Source: Streptomyces sp. SUK 48
GTDB lineage: Bacteria > Actinomycetota > Actinomycetes > Streptomycetales > Streptomycetaceae
Reading direction: 5' to 3'
Length of the DNA stretch: 64,000 nucleotides
Assembly: GCF_009650765.1 (NCBI RefSeq)
Contig: NZ_CP045740.1
Coordinates: forward strand, 2,480,001-2,544,000
The notes below the pieces were generated by a model, which searched no databases, was not told the DNA's origin, and saw nothing but the letters and a program-made list of their open reading frames with translations. Made by a program: the position numbers and the translations under genes. Shown here piece by piece: positions 38,530-46,327 of this stretch. The stretch's first letter is position 1. The number at the start of each line of letters is the position of its first letter.

Positions 38530-39374
38530 AGCAGACCCTTCAGATCGTCCTCGGTCTCCAGGGCGATCTCCTTCAGCGCCTGGCGGAGCGCGTCGGCCAG
38601 GGAGGAGTTGGTCGGGATGTCGCCGAACTCGATGCCGAGCGCCACGATCGTCTGGGCGATCTGCGGGCGGATGCCGGAGATGATGCACCGCGCGCCCATC
38701 ATGCGGGCGGCGACGACGGTCTTCAGCAGGTGCTGGGCGACCTGGGTGTCCACCGTGGGCACACCGGTGATGTCGATGATGGCGTGCGTGGAGTCGGTGT
38801 CGACCAGGGTCTGGAGCAGCTTCTCCATGACGACCTGGGTGCGGGCCGAGTCGAGCGTGCCGACCAGCGGGACGCCGACGACCCCGTCCCACAGCTTGAC
38901 CACCGGGGTGGACAGCTCCAGGAGCTGCTCCGCCTGCGAGGAGATGATCTCCTCCCGGGTGCGGACGTACGCCTCGGTCGTCAGCAGCCCGAGGTCGTCC
39001 AGCAGCCGGGCGAACTGGAGGTACGCCTGGACGGACGCGGTCTCACCGGCGAGGGAGGGCTCCAGCACCTCCTTGAGGGCGAAGACGCTCCGCGCGGTCT
39101 CGGTGGGCGTGAAGCCCTGGCGGGCCCGGCTGCGCGAGAGCTCGATCAGCAGGCTGCGCGCCTCGCCGAAGTGGTCCCCGCGGCCGTCGAGTCCGCCGAT
39201 GGCGAGGGCCTTGAGGATGGCCTCGTACAACTCCCCCAGCTCGTACCCCAGTTCCGCCATGCTCAGCCGGCCCTGGAGGTCGTCGCCGATGGTCCTCGTC
39301 CACTGAGCGAGGAAGTCGTCACGCTGTGCGGTCAATATCTCGACCAGAAGGCGCGTGTTGGTCTCAGCCGTCAC
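38526..39374 (-). CDS. rsbR: Stressosome sensor RsbR
   Basis: 282 residues. The N-terminal ~150 residues are an all-helical RsbR sensor domain (possibly non-haem-globin-like), with a linker helix EEIISSQAEQLLELSTPVVKLW typical of RsbR. The C-terminal STAS domain includes IIDITGVPTVDTQVAQHLL, with candidate phospho-Thr. The GTG at 39374 is preceded by GAGGA. First gene of the operon. No confident promoter: TTGTCG and TACACA with 17-bp spacing lie upstream, but the -10 is imperfect. Confidence 0.93.
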   Translation of the reverse strand: MTAETNTRLLVEILTAQRDDFLAQWTRTIGDDLQGRLSMAELGYELGELYEAILKALAIGGLDGRGDHFGEARSLLIELSRSRARQGFTPTETARSVFALKEVLEPSLAGETASVQAYLQFARLLDDLGLLTTEAYVRTREEIISSQAEQLLELSTPVVKLWDGVVGVPLVGTLDSARTQVVMEKLLQTLVDTDSTHAIIDITGVPTVDTQVAQHLLKTVVAARMMGARCIISGIRPQIAQTIVALGIEFGDIPTNSSLADALRQALKEIALETEDDLKGLL

Positions 39375-39569
39375 GTTGTCCTCACTCGATCTCCGTTTTG
39401 TGTACTGCCGGAGGAACGATACGACAATCAGCGATTCCCCCCTCGCGCGGCCCGGGCGCTTTTCCCGCACCTCGCGCCCGCCGCGATGTCCGTGCCACGC
39501 GCCTGGTGGCGTAGGCGCCGAACGCGGGCAGACGGAGAGAACATGGCCGACCGCCCCAGGAGGAGAAAA

Positions 39570-40001
39570 ATGGAAGACCGCTCTTCGTTGAAGGCTGTGG
39601 GCTGGGCCCGCACCCTGCCCCTGAACAGCGGGGCGAAGGCGGCCAGGGACTGGACACGGGCGCATCTGGAGACGCTCGGCTGGACCCGGACCGCCCCGGA
39701 CCTGGTGGATTCGATCGTACTGACCGTGTCCGAACTCGTGACCAACGCTCACGTCCATGCCCGCAGCACGGCGCAGCTGATCCTCACCTGGGACAACGGG
39801 TGCCTCCATGTGACCGTGCACGACTCCGATTCCACCCTGCCCCGGCAGCGGCAGCCCGGCGCCGACGCGCTGGGCGGGCGCGGCCTGCTCCTCGTCGACG
39901 CCCTCGCCCACGACTGGGAGATCCACCGCTGCCCCCGCGGCAAGGACGTCATGGCGTGCTTCCGGCCACCCGCGGCCCCGGCAGCGACTCAAGACGCTTG
40001 A
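39570..40001 (+). CDS. Anti-sigma-like ATP-binding protein (HATPase)
   Basis: 143 residues, GHKL ATPase with VSELVTNAHVHA, VHDSDSTLP and GGRGLLLVDALAHDW. ATG 39570 follows a perfect AGGAGG. An in-frame ATG at 39543, with its own GGAGAG, would add nine basic residues (MADRPRRRK). Divergent from rsbR, so it may be the target or partner of the stressosome cascade. Its 3' end overlaps a convergent membrane-protein gene by 53 bp. Confidence 0.85.
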   Translation: MEDRSSLKAVGWARTLPLNSGAKAARDWTRAHLETLGWTRTAPDLVDSIVLTVSELVTNAHVHARSTAQLILTWDNGCLHVTVHDSDSTLPRQRQPGADALGGRGLLLVDALAHDWEIHRCPRGKDVMACFRPPAAPAATQDA

Positions 40002-40470
40002 TCTTCGCGCGTACGACGTACAGCGGGATCACCCCGAGGACGCCGAAGGACATGTCGATCAGGCTCCACCAGAACGGGATGCCCCGGACCGGACCGCAGA
40101 CGAGGGCGAGCGGGACGATGCCGGCGCAGGCGAGCATGCCGAACTCGATCACCCAGATGTTGCGCACCGGGTCGCGGAAGGGGCCGTAGAAGGCGACCGC
40201 GATGACGAGGTGGGCGAACGCCAGCCAGTCGGTGCCGTAGAGGACGAAGGGGTACTTCGCGTCGACGGCGTCGAGTCCGTCCCGTACCCGGGCGATCCAG
40301 CCCGTCAGCCCGGGCAGCAGATCCGGCGCCCCCAGCGCCCGCAACACGCTCTCCGTCCAGCGCAGTTCATGCACCAGCGGAAAGGCCGTGACCCCGCTCA
40401 GCACCAGACACACCACGAAGAAGACCAGCCAGCGGCGAATGCCCTTCAGGAGGGCGGCTCTGTCGCTCAT
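39949..40470 (-). CDS. Integral membrane protein of unknown function
   Basis: 173 residues with about four hydrophobic helices: WLVFFVVCLVLSGVTAFPL, DWLAFAHLVIAVAFYGPF, WVIEFGMLACAGIVPLALV and LIDMSFGVLGVIPLYVV. No known catalytic motif. The promoter and start suggest a leaderless transcript under a 14-bp palindromic operator. It converges on and overlaps the ATPase gene. Confidence 0.75.
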   Translation of the reverse strand: MSDRAALLKGIRRWLVFFVVCLVLSGVTAFPLVHELRWTESVLRALGAPDLLPGLTGWIARVRDGLDAVDAKYPFVLYGTDWLAFAHLVIAVAFYGPFRDPVRNIWVIEFGMLACAGIVPLALVCGPVRGIPFWWSLIDMSFGVLGVIPLYVVRAKIKRLESLPGPRVAGSTP

Positions 40471-40476
40471 GGGCAG

Positions 40477-40504
40477 AGCGTACGCTTGAATTGAACGCGT
40501 TCAA
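40477..40504 (-). promoter_or_regulatory. Leaderless promoter with palindromic operator
   Basis: Minus strand: -35 TTGAAC (40504-40499), 16-bp spacer, -10 TACGCT (40482-40477), and the ATG six bases later at 40470. The perfect palindrome TTGAACGCGTTCAA (40491-40504) covers the -35. This fits a repressor of TetR or similar type, encoded outside the window. Confidence 0.6.
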
Positions 40505-40640
40505 AACACGGCCCGGAAGAGAATCCGTACACGCGGTCGACGGAGTCCGGACGGGCCGTCAATCACGCACCACTCCCCCATATGCCTGTACATTCCGGAT
40601 GTGCTCCTGAGCCGCGCCGCCGGGAAGGACGGGCCCGCCG

Positions 40641-41618
40641 ATGGCATCGACTCCGTTCGGTGAGAGGGAGACCCGGGGGTTCCGGGCGGGTGACGGGCCG
40701 CCGCTCGTGGCCGCCTGGTGCCACAGCGCGCCGGCCGATCCGATCACCCCGGACCGCTTCCGCACCCTCGTGCTGCTCGACGGCAACTTCGACCCCGAGG
40801 GGCTCCGGGTCGCCGTGGCCGGCGGCCGCGTCCTCGGCGCCGCCTACGCGGTGCGCCGGCTGACCCCGGCGCACGGCACCGATCTGGAGTCCGAGCTGGG
40901 CTGGATCCCGTTCTTCTTCGTCGACCCGGCCGCCCGGGGCCAGGGGCTCGGCCGCCTGCTGCTGACGGACGCCCTCGACTGGCTGCGCGAGCACGGCCGT
41001 ACCACCGTGGACTTCTCCTCCTACACCCCGCACTACATCCTCCCCGGCCTGGACGCCGCGGCCTACCCGGAGGCGGCGCGGCTCCTGGACTCGCTCGGGT
41101 TCCGGACGCGGTACGAGGCCGCCGCGATGGACCGCTCGCTGGTCGGCCACCGGATGCCGGACGCCGTCGCCCGGCGCCGGGACGAACTCACCGCCCAGGG
41201 CTACCGGTTCGGCACCCCGGCCGACGACGACCTGGTGGAGCTGATCGCGCTCGCCGGGAACCGCTTCACCCCGGACTGGGCGCGCGCGATCCGGGAATGC
41301 CTGGCGGGCGGGGCGCCACCGGACCGGATCGTCGTCGCCCGGGAGCCCGGGGGACGCCTCGCGGGGTGGGCGATGCACGGGGCGTACGAGTCGGCCCTCG
41401 AACGGTTCGGGCCGTTCGGGGTGCTGGAGGAGGCGCGCGGCACCGGGCTCGGCAAGGTCCTGCTCCATCTGGTCCTGGCCCGGATGCGGGCGCGCGGCGC
41501 GCACGGGGCGTGGTTCCTGTGGACCGGCGCGCGATCGCCCGCGGGCCACCTCTACCGCGCCGCCGGGTTCACCACGACCCGGGTGTTCCGGGTCCTGCGC
41601 CGGGAGGCCGCCCGGTGA
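40641..41618 (+). CDS. Tandem GNAT-domain acetyltransferase
   Basis: 325 residues with two GNAT folds. The first has FFVDPAARGQGLGRLLLTDAL (acetyl-CoA pyrophosphate loop RGQGLG, ~residue 100). The second has LEEARGTGLGKVLLHLVLARM (RGTGLG, ~residue 265) and ends in FTTTRVFRVLRR. Substrate unknown. Its stop overlaps the GTG of the sugar-binding protein gene, so it is the first gene of the ABC transporter operon and may act on the imported compound. Confidence 0.88.
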   Translation: MASTPFGERETRGFRAGDGPPLVAAWCHSAPADPITPDRFRTLVLLDGNFDPEGLRVAVAGGRVLGAAYAVRRLTPAHGTDLESELGWIPFFFVDPAARGQGLGRLLLTDALDWLREHGRTTVDFSSYTPHYILPGLDAAAYPEAARLLDSLGFRTRYEAAAMDRSLVGHRMPDAVARRRDELTAQGYRFGTPADDDLVELIALAGNRFTPDWARAIRECLAGGAPPDRIVVAREPGGRLAGWAMHGAYESALERFGPFGVLEEARGTGLGKVLLHLVLARMRARGAHGAWFLWTGARSPAGHLYRAAGFTTTRVFRVLRREAAR

Positions 41619-42931
41619 CACCGCGCCGACGCGGCCCGGACCGGCGGCACTTCGCGCTCGCGCTGCCCTCCGCCCTGCTCACCGCGGGCTGCGCCGCACC
41701 GCGCCAGGGCACCGGCCGGCCCGGGGACCCGATCGTCCTCACCCTGCTCTCGCACTACTCCAGCGGGGCGCTGAAGGCGGCGCTCCAGGAACCGGTGGAC
41801 GAGTGGAACGCCACCCACGACCGGGTCAAGGTCCGTACGAAAGCGGTGGAGTTCACCGATCTGCTGACCACGTTCATGGTCCGGCAGGCGGCGGGGCAGG
41901 GCGCCGACATCATCCAGCCGTACTGCCTGTGGACCGGCCAGCTCGTCCGCGCCGGGGTGCTGCGGCCCACCCCGCCCGGGCACGCGGCGGAGATCCGGCG
42001 CGGCTACAGCCCGGCCGCGGTCGGCGCCGCGTCGGCCGGGGGCCGCGTCTACGGCTACCCCACCGAGGCGCAGACGTACGCCCTCTACTACAACGCGCGG
42101 CTGCTGCGCGCGGCCGGTGTCCGCCGGCCACCGCGCACCTGGCCGGAGCTGACCGAGGCGGCCGAGCGCACCACACGCCGGGACCGGTACGGCAACACGC
42201 TGGTGCAGGGATTCGGCCTCTCCTCGTACGACGACTCCACCACCGTCGGCCAGACCCTCGCGCTGCTGAACGCGGCCGGGGGCACGTTCGTGCGCGCGGA
42301 CGGCCGGGGCACCGCGATCGACTCCCCGGCCGGGCGAGCGGTGTTCGAGCTGGAGCACCGTCTGGTGCGCCGCGGGGCGAGCGCTCCCGGTGTCAACGTC
42401 TACCAGGCGTTCCCCGCCGGGCGGGTGGCCATGGTGATCAGCGCGGGCTGGTGGACCGGCAGCCTGAAGCCGCTGATGGGCGCGGACTACCGGGACGTCG
42501 GCGTCGCGCCCGTGCCGGTCCCCCGCGCGGGCGGGAAGCCCGCCACGCTCGCCACCGGATTCCTGCTCGGGGTCAACACGGCCAGCCGGTTCCCGCGCGA
42601 GGCGTGGGAGTTCCTGCGCTGGCTCAACGCGGAGCGGACCGGCGCGCGGGGCGTGACCCGGATGAGCGCCCTCCAGGTGTCGGTGGGCTCGCTCACCGGC
42701 CGGGCGGGCGACATGCGGGCGCTGCTCGGCAGCGGCGGTGACCCGAATCTGCGGCCGTTCCTGGACGCGCTGGCGTACGCGGTGCCGGAGCCGAACGTGC
42801 CGGGCGCGCAGCAGGCCAAGACGCTGTTGCGCGCCAACATCGAGGCGCTGTGGACCGGACAGCGGTCGGTCGAACAGGCGCTGCGCACCACGCGCCGGCA
42901 GGTCGATCAGGAGGTGTCGCGCCTGTGGTGA
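41615..42931 (+). CDS. Carbohydrate ABC transporter substrate-binding lipoprotein
   Basis: 438 residues, MalE-like cluster B binding protein. The N-terminus RRHFALALPSALLTAGC has a lipobox (LTAGC). The mature part has YGYPTEAQTYALYYNARLLRAAG and an FPAGRVAMVISAGWWTGSL hinge region. It captures a sugar or glycoside outside the membrane. GTG overlaps the GNAT stop and its own stop overlaps the next permease start. Confidence 0.9.
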   Translation: MTPRRRGPDRRHFALALPSALLTAGCAAPRQGTGRPGDPIVLTLLSHYSSGALKAALQEPVDEWNATHDRVKVRTKAVEFTDLLTTFMVRQAAGQGADIIQPYCLWTGQLVRAGVLRPTPPGHAAEIRRGYSPAAVGAASAGGRVYGYPTEAQTYALYYNARLLRAAGVRRPPRTWPELTEAAERTTRRDRYGNTLVQGFGLSSYDDSTTVGQTLALLNAAGGTFVRADGRGTAIDSPAGRAVFELEHRLVRRGASAPGVNVYQAFPAGRVAMVISAGWWTGSLKPLMGADYRDVGVAPVPVPRAGGKPATLATGFLLGVNTASRFPREAWEFLRWLNAERTGARGVTRMSALQVSVGSLTGRAGDMRALLGSGGDPNLRPFLDALAYAVPEPNVPGAQQAKTLLRANIEALWTGQRSVEQALRTTRRQVDQEVSRLW

Positions 42932-43881
42932 ACACGCTCGTCCCGGAGCGGGCGGACCGGCCCGCGTCCCGGGCCCGGCGGCCGGGGCCCGGCCTCGCCG
43001 CCCGGGCCCGCCGCCGGCAGACGGTGGTCGCCTATCTCTTCCTGGCGCCGACCCTGCTGTTCTTCGCGGTCTTCCTCGCCCTGCCGCTCGGCTTCGCGCT
43101 GCTGTTGTCGATGTCGCGCTGGGCCGGGTTCGATCTCGGGGACATCCGGCCGGTCGGCCTGGACAACTTCACGGGGCTGTTCGCGCGGGGCTCGACGTTC
43201 CTGACCCCGGTCCTCACCAACACCCTGCTGTTCGCGCTGGGGACGGTGGCCGTCGCGCTCGCGGGCGCGGTACTCGTCGCCACCTGCATCGACCGGCTGC
43301 GGTTCCAGGGGCTGTGGCGGACGCTGTACTTCCTGCCGATGGTGACGACCGTGGTCGCCGTCGGCAATGTGTGGAAGTACATGTACGAGCCGGGCGGCCT
43401 CGTCAACGGCGTCCTGAACGCCCTCGGGCTCGGCTCGGTCGCCTTTCTCCAGGACCCGCACACGGCGCTGCCCGCGGTGGTGGTCGTCCAGGCGTGGGCC
43501 TCGGCGGGGTCGGCGATCCTCGTCCTGACGGCGGGGCTGAAGTCGATCCCGCGCTCGTACTACGAGGCCGCGGAGCTGGACGGCGCCGGTGCCGCCACGG
43601 TCTTCCGGAAGATCACGCTGCCGTTGCTGCGGCCGTCGCTGCTGTTCGTGTGCGTCACCCAGTTCCTCACCGGGCTGCAGTCGTTCGCGCTGATCACGGT
43701 GATGACCAAGGGCGGCCCCGGGGACGCCACGGCGGTGGCGGCGCTGGAGATGTACCGGCAGGCGTTCTCGTACGGCGACTGGGGTACGGCGAGCGCGGCG
43801 GCCTTCGTGCTGTTCGTGGTGGTGCTGGTGATCACGCTGGCGCAGCTGTGGGTGTTCCGGCGCAGGGGGGAGGACACGTGA
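42928..43881 (+). CDS. Carbohydrate ABC transporter permease 1 (MalF-like)
   Basis: 317 residues. An Arg-rich cytoplasmic N-terminus, then six helices beginning TVVAYLFLAPTLLFFAVFLAL. The EAA loop is YYEAAELDGAGAATVFRKITLP (EAA...G). The GTG at 42928 is chosen for its 4-nt GTGA overlap with the binding-protein gene. Confidence 0.92.
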   Translation: MNTLVPERADRPASRARRPGPGLAARARRRQTVVAYLFLAPTLLFFAVFLALPLGFALLLSMSRWAGFDLGDIRPVGLDNFTGLFARGSTFLTPVLTNTLLFALGTVAVALAGAVLVATCIDRLRFQGLWRTLYFLPMVTTVVAVGNVWKYMYEPGGLVNGVLNALGLGSVAFLQDPHTALPAVVVVQAWASAGSAILVLTAGLKSIPRSYYEAAELDGAGAATVFRKITLPLLRPSLLFVCVTQFLTGLQSFALITVMTKGGPGDATAVAALEMYRQAFSYGDWGTASAAAFVLFVVVLVITLAQLWVFRRRGEDT

Positions 43882-44753
43882 GCCGTCGTCGGCACGGGGT
43901 GCCGTGGGTGTCGTACCTCCTGGTCGTCTCCGGTGCCGTGCTCATGGTGGTGCCGTTCCTCGACATGGTGATGACGTCCTTCAAGGGGCCCGGAGAGTCG
44001 GGGAAGCTGCCGTACCGCTTCCTGCCCGAAGGGTTCGGATTCGGCAACTACCGTGCGGCCCTTGACCAGTTGGATCTGCCGGTGCTGTTCCGCAACAGCG
44101 TCACGGCGACGGCGCTGATCACCGGCTCGGTGCTGCTCACCTCGTCGCTCGCCGGGTACGCGCTCGCCAAACTCCGCTTCCCGGGGCGGGACTTCGTCTT
44201 CCGGCTGGTGCTGGCCACGATGATGTTCCCGCCGTTCCTCTTCTTCGTCCCGCACTTCCTGATCCTGGTGCACTGGCCGCTGGCGGGCGGCAACGACCTG
44301 CTCGGGCGGGGCGGCGCGGGGCTGACCGTGAGCATCGTGGCGCTCGTGATGCCGTTCCTCGTCAACGGGTTCGGGATCTTCCTGATGCGCCAGTTCATGG
44401 TCTCGGTGCCGGACGAGATCCTGGAGGCCGCCCGCCTCGACGGCGCGGGCGAGTTCACCCTCTGGTGGCGCATCGTCCTCCCCCAGACCAAACCGGTCCT
44501 CGTCACCCTCGCCCTGCTGACCTTCGTGGACTCCTGGAACGAGTACATCTGGGCCCTGCTGATCTCCACCGCCGACCCGGACGTGATGACCCTCCCGGTC
44601 GGCATCCAGCTCCTCCAGGACTACATCGACCCCACCCGCACCATGCCGGTCGTCATGGCCGGCCTGGTCCTGAGCATCCTCCCGGTCCTCGTCCTCTTCC
44701 TGCTGCTCCAGAAGCACTACATCCGGGGCGTGATGCTCAGCGGCCTGAAGTGA
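43878..44753 (+). CDS. Carbohydrate ABC transporter permease 2 (MalG-like)
   Basis: 291 residues, six helices, with the EAA loop ILEAARLDGAGEFTLWWRIVLP. C-terminal LQKHYIRGVMLSGLK is typical of this family. GTG overlaps the previous stop. No ATPase gene follows, so the transporter probably uses a shared multi-sugar ATPase of the MsiK type. Confidence 0.92.
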   Translation: MSRRRHGVPWVSYLLVVSGAVLMVVPFLDMVMTSFKGPGESGKLPYRFLPEGFGFGNYRAALDQLDLPVLFRNSVTATALITGSVLLTSSLAGYALAKLRFPGRDFVFRLVLATMMFPPFLFFVPHFLILVHWPLAGGNDLLGRGGAGLTVSIVALVMPFLVNGFGIFLMRQFMVSVPDEILEAARLDGAGEFTLWWRIVLPQTKPVLVTLALLTFVDSWNEYIWALLISTADPDVMTLPVGIQLLQDYIDPTRTMPVVMAGLVLSILPVLVLFLLLQKHYIRGVMLSGLK

Positions 44754-44769
44754 GACACCAGCGCGCGGA

Positions 44770-44970
44770 TCACTCACCGGGGCGCGGGAACAGGGCCGGA
44801 ACCAGGGCCGTCAGCCGAGTCGACAGGGCGTTGGCGGCCACGGCGATGTGGACGCCGTGCAGGATGCCAGAGCCTGCTGACCACCGATCACCGCCGACCG
44901 ACGCGTGATCGCGTACTCGGTCCGTGTCGGCACGAGTTCGGAGGCAGTGGCGCGGCTCCTTTCCGTCTCC
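44770..44970 (-). pseudogene. Possible gene remnant, unidentified
   Basis: A minus-strand frame reads ELVPTRTEYAITRRSAVIGG, and after one shift of frame (~44870) HGVHIAVAANALSTRLTALVP to a stop at 44770-44772. Composition and codon bias look coding, but no start, family or domain can be recognised. It may be the tail of a lost gene between the sugar operon and the second amine module. Confidence 0.25.
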
Positions 44971-44974
44971 CGGC

Positions 44975-46165
44975 TCACAGACCCACGATCTGGTTCCAGC
45001 GGCGGGCGAATTCCACGCGTTGGGCGGAGGTGATGTCGCGGGCGATGGCGAGGCGGGAGCGCATCGTGGAGTCGGGGAAGATCAGGGGGTTGTCGGCGAG
45101 GGCCGCGGTGTCCTTGTCGGAGGCGTCCGCCAGGACGTCCTTGGCGGCGGGGACCGGGCAGACGTAGTTGACCCAGGCGGCCAGCTTCGCGGCGACCTCG
45201 GGCTCGTAGTAGTAGTCGATCAGCCGCTCGGCGTTGGCCTGGTGCCCGGCCCGGTCGGGGATCATCAGGGAGTCCGACCACAGCTCGGCGCCCTCCTCGG
45301 GGACGACGAAGCGGATGTCGGGGTTGTCCGCCTGGAGCTGGATGACGTCGCCCGAGTACGCCTGGCAGGCCAGGACGTCGCCGCTGACCAGGTCCTTGGT
45401 GTAGTCGTTGCCGGTGAAGCGGCGGATCTGGCCCCGGCGGACCTGCCGTTCCACCTCGTCGCACATGGTGTGGAAGTCGTGCGCGGTCCACCGGGTGACG
45501 TCCACGCCGTTGCCCTGCATCAGCAGCGCGAAGGACTCGTCCAGGCCGGACAGGAGGGTCACCCGGCCCTTGAGGTCGGGCGCCCACAGGTCCTTGACCG
45601 CGCGGATCTCCCGGCCGAGCTTCTTGCGGTTGTAGGCGATGCCGGTGATGCCGGACTGCCACGGCACGGTGAACCTGCGGCCCTTGTCGAAGGCGGGCGT
45701 GCGCAGCAGCGGGTCGAGGTACTTCGCCACGTTCGGCTGGTGCACGCGGTCCATCTCCTGCACCCAGCCCAGCCGTACGAACCGGGCGCACATCCAGTCG
45801 CTGATGACGATCAGATCGCGGCCGGTGGACTGGTGGTTCATCAGCGCGGGGCTGATCTTGCCGAAGAACTCGTCGTTGTCGTTGATCTCCTCGACGTACT
45901 CCACCCGTATCCCGGTGCGCTTCTCGAACGCGTCCAGGGTGGGCCGGCGATTCGGGTTCTTGTCGTCGGTGTCGATGTACAGCGGCCAGTTCGCCCAGGT
46001 CAGCCGGTGATCGGCGGCGGACTCGTCACTCACCGAGCGATCGCCTGGCCGGACGTAGGCGGCGGGCACTCCGCAGCCGGCCAGCGCGCCGAGCGCGGCG
46101 GTGCCGCCGAGCGCGCGCAGCAGGGAACGGCGGGACACGGTCGTACGCGAAGAAGTCTGGGGCAC
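44975..46165 (-). CDS. Second polyamine-binding lipoprotein (PotD-like)
   Basis: 396 residues from the GTG at 46165. The longer frame to 46261 adds non-family sequence. Tat-type signal SRRSLLRALGGTAALGALAGC with lipobox. Mature motifs parallel the first PotD: WANWPLYIDTDDKNPN, GIRVEYVEEINDNDEF, AERLIDYYYEPEVAAKLA. No permease or ATPase genes accompany it, so it may feed the PotABC system at 23.8-26.7 kb. A terminator separates it from the upstream aldehyde dehydrogenase gene. Confidence 0.9.
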   Translation of the reverse strand: MPQTSSRTTVSRRSLLRALGGTAALGALAGCGVPAAYVRPGDRSVSDESAADHRLTWANWPLYIDTDDKNPNRRPTLDAFEKRTGIRVEYVEEINDNDEFFGKISPALMNHQSTGRDLIVISDWMCARFVRLGWVQEMDRVHQPNVAKYLDPLLRTPAFDKGRRFTVPWQSGITGIAYNRKKLGREIRAVKDLWAPDLKGRVTLLSGLDESFALLMQGNGVDVTRWTAHDFHTMCDEVERQVRRGQIRRFTGNDYTKDLVSGDVLACQAYSGDVIQLQADNPDIRFVVPEEGAELWSDSLMIPDRAGHQANAERLIDYYYEPEVAAKLAAWVNYVCPVPAAKDVLADASDKDTAALADNPLIFPDSTMRSRLAIARDITSAQRVEFARRWNQIVGL

Positions 46166-46263
46166 CCCGGAAGGATGCCGCTCCCCCGTCCGGACACACA
46201 ATCGACGCTGCGTCGAGCGGGGAGGCCCCTGTCCGACACCTTGTCGATCAGCGGGGTTCACCG

Positions 46264-46309
46264 AAAAGGCGGCCCCCGCGCAGGAAGGTGCTCCTGCGCG
46301 GGGGCCGCC
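46264..46309 (-). terminator. Strong Rho-independent terminator
   Basis: An 18-bp perfect stem (46268-46285 with 46292-46309, loop AGGTGC), followed on the minus strand by TTTTCGG. It lies 19 bp after the stop of the aldehyde dehydrogenase gene and before the binding-protein gene in the same direction, so the two are probably transcribed separately. Confidence 0.9.
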
Positions 46310-46327
46310 GGTGAGGTTCCGGGAGGG

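Noticed and set aside
44811..45791. Minus-strand frame overlapping the second binding protein as a separate gene
   Set aside because: It is the shifted reading of the PotD-like gene, apart from its last ~50 codons, which are treated separately as a possible remnant.
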